A stretch of 64,000 nt of DNA from Zymoseptoria tritici IPO323 (GCF_000219625.1 NC_018215.1:1550001-1614000); one strand, 5' to 3'. Positions 13,301 to 24,400 are shown, numbered from the stretch's first letter. Notes: generated by a model from the sequence alone, not told the origin. Numbers and translations are program-made.

Positions 13301-14280
13301 CGCTTATCCTCCGCGCATCGATCCCTAGACCGCTTATCCTCCGTACATCGATCCCTAGACGTCGCTAGCTTAAGTTAAGACCCCCGCGATCCTACTACCT
13401 CTACTAGCGGATTCTATACTAGCACGCTAGGCTGCCGCGATGCGGATCCTACCGGGAGCGATCCTACTAGGAACGCTAAAACTACCTACGTATATAAGGT
13501 TTGTAGGAATACGCCTACCGAGTACGTAACCTATCCTTAGCCTAACTATACTAGCTTAGCTCGGCATAATAGGGTAGGCCCGCGTAGTTGTCTAGGGCTA
13601 AGGAGCGTTGTTGTAGCTTAAAGCATCCTTAGAAATAGTTATAGACTACGGAAGCTAGTTAGCTATAGACCTTACTAACGCCGGTATAGAGGTGCCGAAT
13701 GTTCTTAGGTACCGTATATCTTTGTTGCCGACTATAGATCTCTAGCGGGAGTTTGCCGCGATAGTAAACGTAGTCCGGACCCGTAAGGGCATCTAAGTGC
13801 TAGCTAACGCTCTCGGTTAATTAATCCGCTATATAGACACCTACGCCTCCGGCGTTATCGAACAGCTCTCTATATCCTCGTAGACCCTACTTAATAATAG
13901 CATTACGGTTACGGACAGCACTAACCCGGACCTATCTATTACTAACCTAAGCGGCTTACCTAATATTAACCTAGGCGGCCTAGCTATTACTAACCCTAGC
14001 GGCCCTAACATTATTATTAACCCGGGCGGCACCGATATTCCGACCTCTACTACCTACGTTAATAGTAGCCTACTACCGGTATTCGACCTAACCGGTCTAA
14101 GTAAGCGTAAGCGTACCGACTCGGTCGTAACCGGTATAGCTACGCTAATAGGTAAGTAGGAGAGTATAGAGACTATGCTAGCTATACTAGCCTCTTCTAG
14201 CGGCACTAGCCGCCGCTCTAAGCGTAAGAAGCTAGACGAGGCTACCTAGCCTATTAAGGGCGAGGAACACTAGGAGTAAG
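10330..14280 (+). pseudogene. Chromovirus I accessory frame after pol, unknown function
   Basis: A sense frame of roughly 1,300 codons continues from shortly after pol to the purine tract before the 3' LTR. Its only interruptions are TAG/TAA at probable Gln/Trp codons. I do not recognise a family. Visible parts: a Lys/Gly/Ser-rich N terminus (10,450-10,860), a globular middle (10,900-13,200), a Ser/Lys/Ala low-complexity repeat (about 12,220-12,310), a Pro-rich section (about 13,200-13,400), an Asn/Gly/Leu-rich stretch (about 13,900-14,040), and a basic C terminus with two clusters that look like nuclear localisation signals (SKRKR at about 14,100; RRSKRKK at about 14,212). It is far longer than an envelope gene and shows no signal peptide or membrane segments, so an env-like role is unlikely. 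It is sense, so it could be expressed from the genomic or a subgenomic RNA. Confidence 0.6.
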
Positions 14281-14368
14281 GAAAGGATAGGTAGGAATAA
14301 GGAGCGAGTTGTTTTTTTTTTTAATAGAGTTATATTTAGCGCGTTTTGTTTCTAAGGAGGGGGGGTAA

Positions 14369-14487
14369 TGTTACGGATCCCCGGATGCTTAGTACTCTAG
14401 CTCCGGTATACCTTTACCGATAGCTCTATAGTTTCATAAACTAGCTTTTATATACTTAACTTTCCGGACCCTAGGTTTCCCTTATTA
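14369..14487 (+). repeat. 3' LTR of chromovirus I
   Basis: Second 119-bp LTR, starting tgttacggatcc and ending in ttatta, preceded by the purine tract. It retains the TG start that RIP destroyed in the left LTR. It is followed by the attac duplication at 14,488-14,492. Confidence 0.9.
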
Positions 14488-14492
14488 ATTAC

Positions 14493-14924
14493 GCTACTCT
14501 TTATCTATAAGTTTAATGCTAACTACTTCTGCTTCTCTAGGTATGCATTTAACGACGATATTACGCCCCTTATAATATATAACGTCTTATTTCCTAGCGG
14601 TAGTATGCTTAGTCGGGTCTAGGACTATAGACGAGCTAACCGTAAGAATCCTTTAATAGTAATTATGCTAGAAACATAGTCGCGGTCTAATATACTCTTA
14701 GAGGTATAATATTGCGGCAATGTTATACCCCTAGGACGTTAATACGAGCCTTACAGACCCTTACTAATAGTTCGATAGGCGGTAACTATAGTATACGCCC
14801 TATAGCGCGGACAGGACGCGTCTTTGCTATAGTACGTCCCTTACGCGTAGGGATTTTTAGGATTATATAGGCCTTTTAATAAAATTTATGTCCGATCTAT
14901 AAACGGAACGGGCATATCGAGTAA
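14493..14924. other. Lightly RIP-affected spacer between chromovirus I and the Harbinger element
   Basis: No gene recognised. CpA/TpG are reduced but not absent, as expected for an old repeat remnant or for RIP leaking out of the neighbouring elements. It continues the sequence that ends at 3,000 once chromovirus I is removed. It ends with taa (14,922-14,924), the target duplication of the Harbinger element. Confidence 0.5.
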
Positions 14925-14971
14925 GGCTATGTTTACTTCGCCCTTATTAATCGATTAATAACTATAAGTCG
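14925..14971 (+). repeat. Left TIR of Harbinger A (RIP-mutated)
   Basis: 47-bp inverted repeat matching 45,020-45,066 in reverse complement with four differences, all of RIP type. Just inside it are short direct repeats of ataagtcg (about 14,965-14,990) and gttaataagg, possibly transposase-binding subterminal sites. Confidence 0.93.
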
Positions 14972-15151
14972 ATAAGTCGATAAGTCGTAGTTAATAAGGC
15001 TCGGTTAATAAGGTTCTATGTTTACCTATAATTAATTAGTTGCTCGTTAATCCGCTCTATACCTTCCTTAGTTAGTTACCTTAGCATAAGGTTACCTCGC
15101 GTTATCGTCGTCGTCGTAGTAGTAGTGTTGTTAATAATAATTCTTCTACTA

Positions 15152-15226
15152 TCGATTCTACTACCGTCGATTCTACTACCGTCGATTCTACTACCGTCGA
15201 TTCTACTATCGTCGATTCTACTACCG
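15152..15226 (+). repeat. 15-bp minisatellite, 5 units
   Basis: Five head-to-tail copies of tcgattctactaccg, one with a single change. It lies just before the recognisable accessory frame of Harbinger A. The unit length is a multiple of three, so it may have been part of the coding region, but the flanking frame does not clearly continue through it. Confidence 0.9.
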
Positions 15227-15244
15227 TCGTCTACCGCCTACTAT

Positions 15245-16560
15245 ACTACGTAAGCGAGCTGCCTCCGAGCCGGCGGACGACGAGAAAGAGAAGAAGTTTA
15301 ACTAGCTAAAGGAGATAATTAAGGAGCTGTTTAATGCCGCTATCGTTCTTAAAGACGACGGTAAGATAACTAAGGCGTATAGCTTTAAAAAGACGGATGT
15401 TAAGGACATTAGAGCGGCACTAAATAAGGAGCATCGCGTAGTAATATTCGCTTAGCTAAATAGAGGCTTGTCGTTTAAATAAGTGTCTAATAAGCTAGGT
15501 AATAGTAAGACCTAGTAGAAGGCGTATATAGCTTATTTAAGTTATATTAGTAGTTAGAGCGGTCCGGTTAATAGCGTACTACGGTCGTCGAAGGAGGTAG
15601 AAGATAAGCATTATAATGCGAACCCTCGCTATCGTCGCTTCCGGAAGAATCTTCCGCTCTACGCGAGGCAATACGAGTACCTATATAGCGACAATCTAGC
15701 GACTAGTAACGAGGCTTTTAAGCCGGACGAGCTTAGAGGTAATACACCGGTGCCTAAAGAAGACTAGCTACTAAGTAACGATAGTAGTAGGGATATAGAA
15801 GGGGACAACGATGTCGAAGAGGTAGCCTCTCGCTCGGTAAAGCGGCTAAAGGGCGGTAGTAGTAGTGCTTCGTCGCCGGCTCCTATAACACTATTAGCTT
15901 CGAAACGTATCTACCGGAAGAAGGAGCCGCCGTCTAATAATGTCGATAGCGAGAGCTAGGCATTAGTAACCTCCGTAGCGGCTATAGCGTTAAAGAGGGT
16001 AGTAGACTCTTATAGTGTTACTCGGACGCGCGTACCGTAGGCTCCTTAATCGGTATTAACGTAGTCGATTCTAAAGTGCTATAAATCGGCTACGTTTAAG
16101 AAGCTAAAGGATAAGGATCGCTTCTTGTTTATTAAGAAGATCCTTCCGCTAGATAAGAACGCCGAGACCGTTATAGGGTTGTCTAGTGCCGGTAATACCT
16201 TCTTTAAATACTAGATTAAATAGAAGGTAAAGTAAGAGAAGGAAGCTATATTGCCTCTACCGCCGGTTGTTTAGCGTACGCCTACACCTCTTAATCTACC
16301 TCTTTATAATTATTAGCCGCCGCACTACTACTAACTACTATCGATATCGGAGGGTTATAGCTAGTAGTAGCCGTATTCGTCGTAGGTAGATTACTAGCAC
16401 TAGTAGTCGTAGTCGTAGTCGTAGTATTAATAAGCGGTAGTCGGTAGTAATTAGTAACAGAGGTAGTGTTTAGTAATAGAGGTAGAAAAGGAGGCGGTTT
16501 TTAAGAAGCGGGGTAATCCGAGGTAGTAAAGTTCGGAGTAGGATAGCTATATACCTAATA
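15245..16560 (+). pseudogene. Harbinger A accessory protein (Gln-rich DNA-binding-type frame), RIP-decayed
   Basis: Plus-strand frame from about 15,245 (LRKRAASEPADDEKEKK) with regions rich in Lys/Asp, then Ser/Glu, then a C-terminal part where runs of TAG mark former CAG codons, that is a poly-Gln segment (about 16,310-16,480). PIF/Harbinger elements usually encode a second protein with a Myb/SANT-like or other helix-turn-helix domain that binds the ends and helps import the transposase. Position, convergent orientation and the early helical segment (TDVKDIRAALNKEHR, about 15,390) fit that role, but I cannot confirm the fold. Confidence 0.6.
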
Positions 16561-16639
16561 GGATGTACAAAAGTCCTAGTATAGTAATTTTAGTAAGGAT
16601 TAGAGTAATTTATTACCTAATTAGGAAGGTATAGTACTT

Positions 16640-17360
16640 TAGAATCTTAGAGCGTATTAGATCTGCCCGTGCCTTCCTCCTCTCTAATACCTCCGAATAC
16701 TAACTAATTACCGTACTATACGTTTTTCGAGCTACCTTTACTACCTCCTTTACTACCTCCTTTACTACCTTATTTACTACCTTATTCTTCTACGCGGTAA
16801 TCGACAGTTAGCTTATATTGCTCCTACATTGCCTCCGCTATCCGGTTACGTAGTAGCACTATCGCCGCGTTCTACTCCTTCTTACTCGACGGCTCGTTCT
16901 CGCCCTTATACTTCTCGAAGCCGATATCGATATCGCGATTCTACTACGATACGTCCGCATCTAGAGACTAGCTATTCGCATATATAAAGTTGTAGATAAC
17001 GTAGTAGCATACTACGAACCGCGAGTTTATACGGACACTATAGCCCTTATTAGGGCCCTTATCGAGACAACGCTAGCGTAGCTTATTAATACTAAAGATC
17101 CGTTCTATATAGTTACGGAACTACGTATAGCGTAGATTAAAGAGCTCCTCTTTAGTGCGAGGCTTCTACTTCGCGGCCTTAAACTTACGGAGGTAATATC
17201 GTATTTTCTAATAAGGTACTAGTACGCGGCGATTCTTCTTCGAATAACTACCGTCTACGAGGTAGTACCTACTAGCCGGCACCTTAAGGCCCTTCTTTAA
17301 CGCCGCATTAAGAACGGTAATGTCGTTCGCTAATCCTTTATAGCCTAGCAACATATATAC
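16640..17360 (-). pseudogene. Harbinger A transposase, C-terminal half
   Basis: Minus-strand frame with the DDE endonuclease signature of PIF/Harbinger: GLANDITVLNAALKKG, then a Y.LVDGSYS box (second acidic residue region), LVPY.KIRYYLRKF, KEELFNLRYT and the box RNYIERIF (Glu of the triad). It ends in a tail of low complexity near 16,640-16,800. The N-terminal half lies at 44,104-44,860. The LTR retrotransposon at 17,361-44,103 splits the gene. Joining the halves with one copy of the 4-bp duplication keeps the frame and gives the conserved rF.y...G..G..nD segment. RIP stops replace several Gln/Trp codons. Confidence 0.88.
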
Positions 17361-17615
17361 TATTGTAGGGCAAATAGTGCTAAATATAGTTTACGGTATA
17401 GCGTAGTTTTAGGTCTTAGCGATATATAGTAGTCGGATTCTTCCTTTTTTTAAGGATCTAACAACAATATTACTAGTCGTCGGTAGCACTTAATACACTT
17501 TATAGCTACTACTTATTTCTTAATATAATTCTACGCTCGATACCGCGCCCTTAAGGCACTTATATACTTACCTCTTAGTGCCTTAGGTTAGTAGTAGTCG
17601 ATTCTACCTACTACA
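17361..17615 (+). repeat. 5' LTR of element III
   Basis: 255-bp repeat matching 43,849-44,103. It starts tattgtagggcaaa (TG to TA by RIP) and ends ctaca. The sequence after it, ttttctagtagacgatg, could hold a RIP-altered primer-binding site. Taken alone it would look like a solo LTR; its partner is 26 kb away because of nested insertions. Confidence 0.9.
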
Positions 17616-17779
17616 TTTTCTAGTAGACGATGTAAAACTCTTTACGGCTCCTTTATACGAAGGAAAGGGCATGCTCGGTAAGTGTATAAGTCGTCTATAT
17701 TACATATAATAGTTATAGAAAAACTCGGATCTACGGACGTACCCCTTAAGGACTCGGATATATAGTACTAAGAAAGATA

Positions 17780-18445
17780 CGCGGCATATAGAAGCTTTAC
17801 TCGTACCGAAGACGGTAGTCGTATACTCGTTCGTACTATAGGCTATTAATAGGGCGAAGTAGAAGCACTTAAATTAAGGAAACCTAAGCGCATACCGAAT
17901 CTATAGCATAGCTTATATAAGGTTACTAGAAACATAGCACATTTAAGAATACTAGGCGCATAGTTACTCGTATTATAGCTTATTTAAGGCTTAAGGAAAC
18001 CTAAACGTATACCCGCTCGTAGTATAGTTTATATAAGGCTTATAGTTTACCTCTGCTCTAAAGACGGCGTATATATACCCGCTCGTACTATAGTGCGCTA
18101 ATATAGAGTACGAGGTAATCTCTTAATGTTTAAGGTTACGGTTACTAAACGTATAGTCGCTCGAATTATAGTTTATTTAAAGTTAAGGCTTAAGGACACC
18201 TCTAATTTAAAGACGGTGCATATATACCTGCTCGTACTATAGTACATTACTATAAATTATAAGGTGTAGACGGACGTATGCTCGTACGTAGTATAGTCTA
18301 CTCGAGATTAAGGAATTAAGGAAACCTAAATACGTACCGAATCTATAGTACGGTTTATATATTGTTACTATTACTAGAAAACCTAAATAGATGTCTACTC
18401 GTAGCGTAGTTTATGTACGGCTTAAGAATTATAGGAATTACGGAT
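17780..18445 (+). repeat. Degenerate tandem repeat in the leader of element III
   Basis: About ten diverged copies of a motif like gctcgtactatagtttata, followed by a variable ttaaggcttaaggaaacct part, spaced roughly 50-75 bp apart (for example near 17,826, 17,964, 18,016, 18,080, 18,151, 18,231, 18,283, 18,388). It lies between the 5' LTR and gag. Leader repeats in LTR elements can act in transcription or packaging; here that is only inference. Confidence 0.65.
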
Positions 18446-18462
18446 TAATAGTATACCTCGAA

Positions 18463-18764
18463 TGTAATAATAAGTAGTAGGGATGTATAAACAAGCGTAC
18501 TACTCGGGTGTGCAATAGTATAAGGATACCGTACTATCTAGTATAAGAGTAATTCTTGCCCCTTCGATCCGCCTACGGCGGCTACCTATTTAACCCTCGA
18601 GAGATAGATACGAGTCGGTGCGGAATAGGTACGGTACGCCTACGACTCGCTACGCGACATCTAACTCGCACCTATATATATATACCGTAACGATACCGTA
18701 GGGACTTCGTAACGACCTTTAGGTCCCTACGGTCCGCCTACGCTTAGCCTTAGCGCCTTTCATA
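18463..18764 (-). repeat. 3' LTR of chromovirus II
   Basis: 302-bp LTR, tgtaataataagtag at its left edge and ctttcata at its right edge. It pairs with 26,623-26,924. Single-base differences between the two are mostly RIP-type transitions. Confidence 0.92.
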
Positions 18765-19414
18765 CACGCCTCCCCCTTATGCTAATATCCTTAGCAGCAG
18801 AGGTTATAGCTATCCGCATGCGCATCCTTACGCTCTATAGTTCTAACTCTTATAGTATTTATTTTTTATTCCTCTCGGATCCCTTACGATCCGCTACCGT
18901 TTACGTGCCTTTAGTTATCTCGGTTTTAGTCGTTGCGGAGCGTCTACGTAGTAACGGTCGCTAGGCGTAGCCCCGCGTTGTTATTCCGAATTTTTATTAA
19001 TACTCTAGTTAATCCTCGGCGGAACGCCCGCGAATTTATACCTTAAATATTTTCCTTACGAACGACTTTTTCTCGATAGGACATCGTCTTTCTATACCGC
19101 ATTCGTAACCGAACCGCAACCGATCTACAACTAATATTACTAACTAACATTATTACCCGTACGTAAGCGTGCCGTACGCCTCTATAGCTATAGGCTACTA
19201 GAAGGGCGCTATAGCGGACTTCGTATATCTAACGGATCTGCTAGAAGAAGCCGTCTATAAGTAGAGCGTAGACGATATAGCTCCGGACGCTCCTACTACC
19301 TAGATCGATTATTATAGGTGCGCAAAGTCTATTACGGTTAGTAGGGAATATAATAAGCCGCTAAACAAGGCTTATAAGTTTTACAACTCTAACAACTATA
19401 AAGGTTGCTATTAG

Positions 19415-19465
19415 GTACGTATGCGCTTCGCTATAATTTGTTAACTTTAGCTAACTATATTGTAG
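19415..19465 (+). other. Spliceosomal intron 1 of the antisense gene
   Basis: Donor GTACGT, branch-like GCTAACTAT 15-20 bp before the acceptor TTGTAG, length 51 bp. This is a typical size for ascomycete introns. It contains an in-frame TAA, and the frame is phase 0 on both sides. Confidence 0.7.
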
Positions 19466-19849
19466 GTGCTCGGCGGTATGTAGGGTAGAGTTAATAAGAT
19501 CTATTCCCTCTTTAATATCTACCGCGAGGAAATTAACCGTATCCGTCGCGAGATAGAGGAAGAGAACATCCCCCTAGATAACTTAGAGGAGTGTGTCCGC
19601 GAGGATAACGTAGCTTTTACAGCCGGCCTTAACCTGTCTCTAGCTACAAAGACGTATAACTCTAAGATCTAGTAGATAGAGGCGAATGCGTCTCGCTAGG
19701 GACACTAGTTGTTTAGCCTAACTTTAAAACCTCGCTCTAATATAGAGGCTACTCTCCTCGCTAACGAGGCTACTACGCGCCTTAATAGTATATACGCCTC
19801 GTAGGTAGCTAGCATGTTTTCTTCTAGCGCGTCGCGCGTATATTGTCCC

Positions 19850-19895
19850 GTAACTATACCGTAACGACCTTTTACTAACTTTTCGATTTCTTTAG
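19850..19895 (+). other. Spliceosomal intron 2 of the antisense gene
   Basis: Donor GTAACT, perfect TACTAAC branch sequence, polypyrimidine tract and acceptor TTTAG, length 46 bp. Removing it restores one continuous frame, because the length is one more than a multiple of three. Confidence 0.78.
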
Positions 19896-21409
19896 ACTCC
19901 CCGCTCTAACGGAGTAATCGAACTATATCTCGCTATACGCCCCTTTGCCTCTAACGAACAGGGTGCTATTACCTTTAGCTCCGGCCCTACCGATATACGT
20001 CTCCTATCTAACCGTAAGGCCCCTAGCACCCCTTCGACCCGCGTTAACGACCGTAGCGTATCTAGCGTAACCGCGGCTACTAGTAGCGACTCGGAGGATA
20101 AGGGCGATAGAGACTATAATAAGGACGCTAGCTTAAGTAAGGTTTCCGACACCGAGGAGTCGTCTAAGGACGAAGAAGAGGAAGACGTTATATACTCCCC
20201 TACGGTCCGCCGTAGTCGCCGTCGCGGCTCTTCTAATAACGGTAGGGCTTCTAGTAGCTACGTACTAAAGAGCAAGTCGCCTCGTAAGGGCGGTAGTACT
20301 CTCCGCCTCGCGAAGGAGAAGCGTACGAAAGTAGCGCGTAAGGCGGCTCGCTAGGAGTAGCGTGCCCGTTATAATAAGTAGCGCCGTACTATCCGCTCGG
20401 CTAATAAGCGTAACCGCTCTCGTAGTAGAGGTGTTTCTGTTCCTACTACGTAAGGTAGCCGCACCGGTGCCGCCGGCGACGACTTTATTCGTAACTACTC
20501 TATTAACCGCATTACCTTCGATAAGAACACCCTTCTAGGTAGCCCGAAGGGTACTCCTACTCGCGATAACCGTAGTCGCTAGCCTCTCGCTAAGATCGAT
20601 CCCGTAATAATAAGTAGCGCTCTTCCTAACTCGGTAACTAAGTAGGACCGTCTTCGCCGCTAGATCGCCGACAACTAAGCTAAAGCTCTACGCCTCGATT
20701 AATAGCTTACGGAGCGCACCTAAGAGGACCTCGATCGTAAGGCTAGAATATTTAATAGTACCGCCGGTGGCCGTCCCGCTACTCTATTTAACGCTAGCTC
20801 GGCTAATCTACCTCTAAACCTTACTACGCCTACGGCTCGCACTAACTCTACATTAACTCCCTAATCTGCTCGTCTTACCCTCCTTCGCGAGCGCTAGCGT
20901 ATCCGCGAGGAGCAAGTCTAAGAGGCTCGCTAGCGTAAGATTAAGCGTACCGCTATAATCTAGCGCGAGCGCGACTAGCGCTAAGTACGAGAGGAGCAGG
21001 CCTATATAGCGGAGGAGGAGTCCCGCGAGATTACCTATACTACTATCGCTAATGTAGTTCTTCGTATTAAGGCTAACCGCAACGCCCCCGCAGGCACTCC
21101 GCTAAGTAGCAACTATATCCTCGGAGGTCTTTAGACTCCTAGGACTCGTAGCGACCCGACGGCGGTAAACCCTAACCTACTACCTTGCTCCGTTCGAGAG
21201 GAGGTGTACCTTTAGTTCCCTACTAATCCTAACTACCGTAATTAAATTATATAGGCTTGTCTAGCGGATTACCTAGAGGATCTAGTGCGTAAGAACGACG
21301 CTCTATAAAGAGTAGATCTCCGCACCGACTCCGCACCTATCTCGCAACGACTTATTATCGTAACTACAACTCGTAGTTACTACTATAATAACTTCTCTTC
21401 TTTAATATA

Positions 21410-24400
21410 GCGCATTTTCCGGGCGCGGGTAATTAGTTAGATTAGAGTCTCGAATGCGATACGTATAGGACGATACCGATTCGGTAGTTCGACAATACTA
21501 ATATATTTAATCGTAATCTATGTTTTCCTAGTCTTTCGCCGTAACTTCGTAGTAACTTCCTATTCTTATAACAGCTCGTCTATATATTTAAAGTTATCGG
21601 CGGTTTGCTATATATTACAAGTCTTATTATAGTCTTTCTATCTTAATCGATACTACACCTCGCCGCCGCGAGTCCGCTAGTCTACGATTCTTTTAACCTC
21701 GTATATCTCGTTGCTATCCGTAGTAACGTCCGGTAGCTTAACATTCTTTAGCTCGAAGCTAGGTCTAATATAGTACGGTTGTAGCAGTAAGATATAGAAG
21801 ACGTTATAGATCTACTATAACGAAGGCAGCACTAGGCGGTACGCCTACGCCTTCTCTCTAATTACATCGTCTACTCGGAAAGGTCCTACGAATCTAGGTA
21901 ATAGCTTCCGGCTTAGCTTCTTTAACTTTAGATTTTTCGCACTTAGTAATACTAAGTCGCCCCTACGGAACGTATAGTTACGATGCTTCTTATCGTACGC
22001 TCTTTGCTAGTACTTCTAAGAGTTCTTAAGCTTCTTCGCAGCCGATTCGCGTACGCTTTATATCTCCTTAAACCGCTCGATTGCTACCGGCGCCTCCCTT
22101 TTATAATAAACGGCCTCGTTTATATCGTTCTATCGCGGATTCTCTCTATATACTAGGAAAAAAGGTGTTTTCCTAGTACTTAAATAGTCCGAGTTGTTAT
22201 AAGCGAATTTAGCGTATAGTAACAACTTAGCCTAGTTATTCTGTTTCTTATTATAGAATGCTCTTAGGAATCCTTCTAGCGTCTAGTTCTAACGCTTAGT
22301 TTAACTATCCGTTTACGGATAGTACGCGGTACTTAGTCTTCTTCTTATCTAGTATTAAAAACATAGCTCTATCTAAAATATAGATGTAAAGAGTATACTA
22401 CGGTCGGATATAATACCTTTAGGGAAACTAAACTTAGACGCTACTCGATCTATAAATACTTTAGCGAAGTCTAAAGCTTTCTAAGTTTCTTTTCCTAGAA
22501 TATATAATACTATCTTTAATCGTCTGTCTACGATTATAAGTATAGAATCGAATATATTATCGTTACGCTTCGACGGCGGCAACTTTACAATAAAATCTAG
22601 GGTAATTTCTTCCTAATTCTTTCCTAGAATTAGTAGGCTAGACAATTTGCCTAAGGGTAACAATCTCGGAGCCTTTATTCGTTAGTAGACATTATATATC
22701 TTTACGAAGTGCTTAACATCCGCGTCTAGTTCGGGCTAGTATAAGGACCTCGTAATAAGCTTAATAGTCTTGTTAGGGCCGAAATGTCCTATAAGCTTAG
22801 AGTCGTAGTAAACCGCTATAACTTCGTTTCTTACGGCCGGTTTATTCGGTATATATAACTTACCGTACCTACGGAGCAAGTTATCGTCTCCTAAGCTCTA
22901 TACTTAACTCCCGCGCTTCTTTCGACTCTCTATCTATACCTCTTCGCTAGATCTCTATCGCTTAATAAAGTCGTCGCGATCCTATAGCGAAGATACTAGC
23001 TCGAGGAAAGGTTTTAAATCTTCCGAAGATGCGGTTACGCTAGTAAGTAGGACTTTTGCTATATAGCGTAGCACGATCTATATACATTTAGAAGTGCTAG
23101 CGACGGGGGATTTTATAAAGACTACGTCGCTTTAGTCCGGGAGGTCGTTGCGATCTCCCTACGGTATATTACCGTAATCGGGTCCCTAATCCTTTTTAGT
23201 TACGATTCTAGCGAACGTAACCCTTACGCTCTAACTTACTAACTTTAGCTTGTTCTATAGAGTTAGAAGTAGTTCGTTTATAGCCGAATTTTTAGTCTAG
23301 TAATCCGGTCTGCGAGATAGTCTATCTACTAGGTTCGATTTCCCTACTTAATAGAAAATCTCGAAGTCGAATAAGCCTAGGTATAGTACGTACCGCGCTT
23401 GCCTCGTATTTAACTTCTAGATAGTCTAAATGCCTTTTAGATTGTTATAGTCCGTATAAACCTAGACCGGGTTTTCCGAACTACTAAAATAGTGCCTCTA
23501 TACCTTAAAGTAGTGTACTATTGCTAACAACTCCTAATCGTACGTCTAGTAGTTGCGCTCCGTAGGCTATATCTTTCGAGACGTAAACGCAACGGGGTGC
23601 TATTTACTATCTAGATGCAGCTGCGATATAATACCTAAGATACTAAAGTTAGAGGCATCCGTTTCTAGCTTAATCTTTAGTTTCGGATCGAAGTGCCTAA
23701 GAACGATATCGCTAGTAAACACCTCCTTTAGCCTTCTAAAAGCCGCGTTAGCTTCGCTACCCTATACGAACTCCTTATCTTTCTAGAGCAGGTCGGTAAT
23801 CGGGCTACTAATCTTTACAAATCCTAATATAAAGCGTCGGTAGAAGTTTACAAAACCTAGGAAGACCTAAACGTCGTAGACGCTATTCGGTTACGGCTAT
23901 TCCTAGATCGTTGCGATCTTTTTAGGGTCGGTAGTTATACCTTTAGTCGTAATACGGAACCCTAAATACGAAACCTCCTATACCGCGAAGGTACACTTCT
24001 TAAGGTTAACGTACAATTCTACGATACGCAAGCGGTCTAGGACCTTACGGACCGTAGCCTAATAGTCTTCGATGTCCTTACTATAGGTATAAATTAATAT
24101 GTCGTCGAGGTATACTATATAAAGGTTATCGAGAAGGCCCGCTAGGGTACGGTTAATATAGGCCTAGAATGTAGCCGGAGCATTAGTTAAGCTAAAGGGC
24201 ATAACCTTATACTTATAATAGCTATACCGCGTACGGAACGTAGTCTTCTATTTATCGCCCTTACGAATGCGGATACGATAATAGGCTTCCTTAAGATCGA
24301 GGGTAGTAAAGAACTTCGCACCTATTAGGCGATCTAAGGTTTTATTAATTAAAGGTAGAGGGCATCTGTCTTTAACGGTAATAGAGTTAAGTGCTCGGTA

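Larger units (their letters stand above)
3001..14487 (+). mobile_element. Chromovirus I (Ty3/Gypsy LTR retrotransposon, complete, with extra sense ORF)
   Basis: A complete 11.5-kb LTR retrotransposon. Two near-identical 119-bp LTRs (3,001-3,119 and 14,369-14,487) begin TGTTACGGATCC (TATTACGG in the left one, a RIP change) and end in TTATTA. They are flanked by the 5-bp duplication attac at 2,996-3,000 and 14,488-14,492. A purine tract (taaggagggggggtaa, from about 14,353) precedes the 3' LTR, giving plus orientation. Order inside: long leader, gag, protease, reverse transcriptase, RNase H, integrase, chromodomain, then a long extra frame. RIP has put stops in every frame. The LTRs are unusually short for an element this long. 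Confidence 0.93.
19150..21400 (+). pseudogene. Antisense, intron-containing accessory gene of chromovirus II (unknown function)
   Basis: A plus-strand gene inside a minus-strand retrotransposon. Exon 1 (about 19,150-19,414) reads GAIADFVYLTDLLEEAVYK. Intron 1 is 19,415-19,465 (GTACGT, branch-type CTAAC, TAG; 51 bp). Exon 2 has YREEINRIRREIEEENIPLD (about 19,510). Intron 2 is 19,850-19,895 (GTAACT, TACTAAC, TTTAG; 46 bp). The second intron is not a multiple of three, and only its removal joins the two open frames. Exon 3 (19,896 to about 21,400) starts with about 165 codons free of stops, including an acidic Ser/Glu/Asp stretch, an Arg/Ser-rich basic stretch (from about 20,195) and later a highly charged probable coiled coil (about 20,880-21,040). 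I recognise no family. The 3' end is uncertain. Confidence 0.72.

Noticed and set aside
12137..14032. Minus-strand open frames at 12,137-12,319, 12,536-12,880 and 13,841-14,032
   Set aside because: They are reverse shadows of the plus-strand accessory frame of chromovirus I. Minus strands stay open because RIP creates TAG/TAA mostly in the sense frame here.
10330..14280. Envelope-like gene in chromovirus I
   Set aside because: No signal peptide, membrane anchor or Cys-rich ectodomain; instead low-complexity and nuclear-localisation-like basic clusters.
15152..15226. CRISPR-like array
   Set aside because: Five identical 15-bp units without spacers, in a eukaryotic transposon: a minisatellite.
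17361..17615. Solo LTR
   Set aside because: It pairs with 43,849-44,103. The flanks are two halves of one Harbinger transposase with a shared 4-bp duplication, so it is the 5' LTR of a nested full element.
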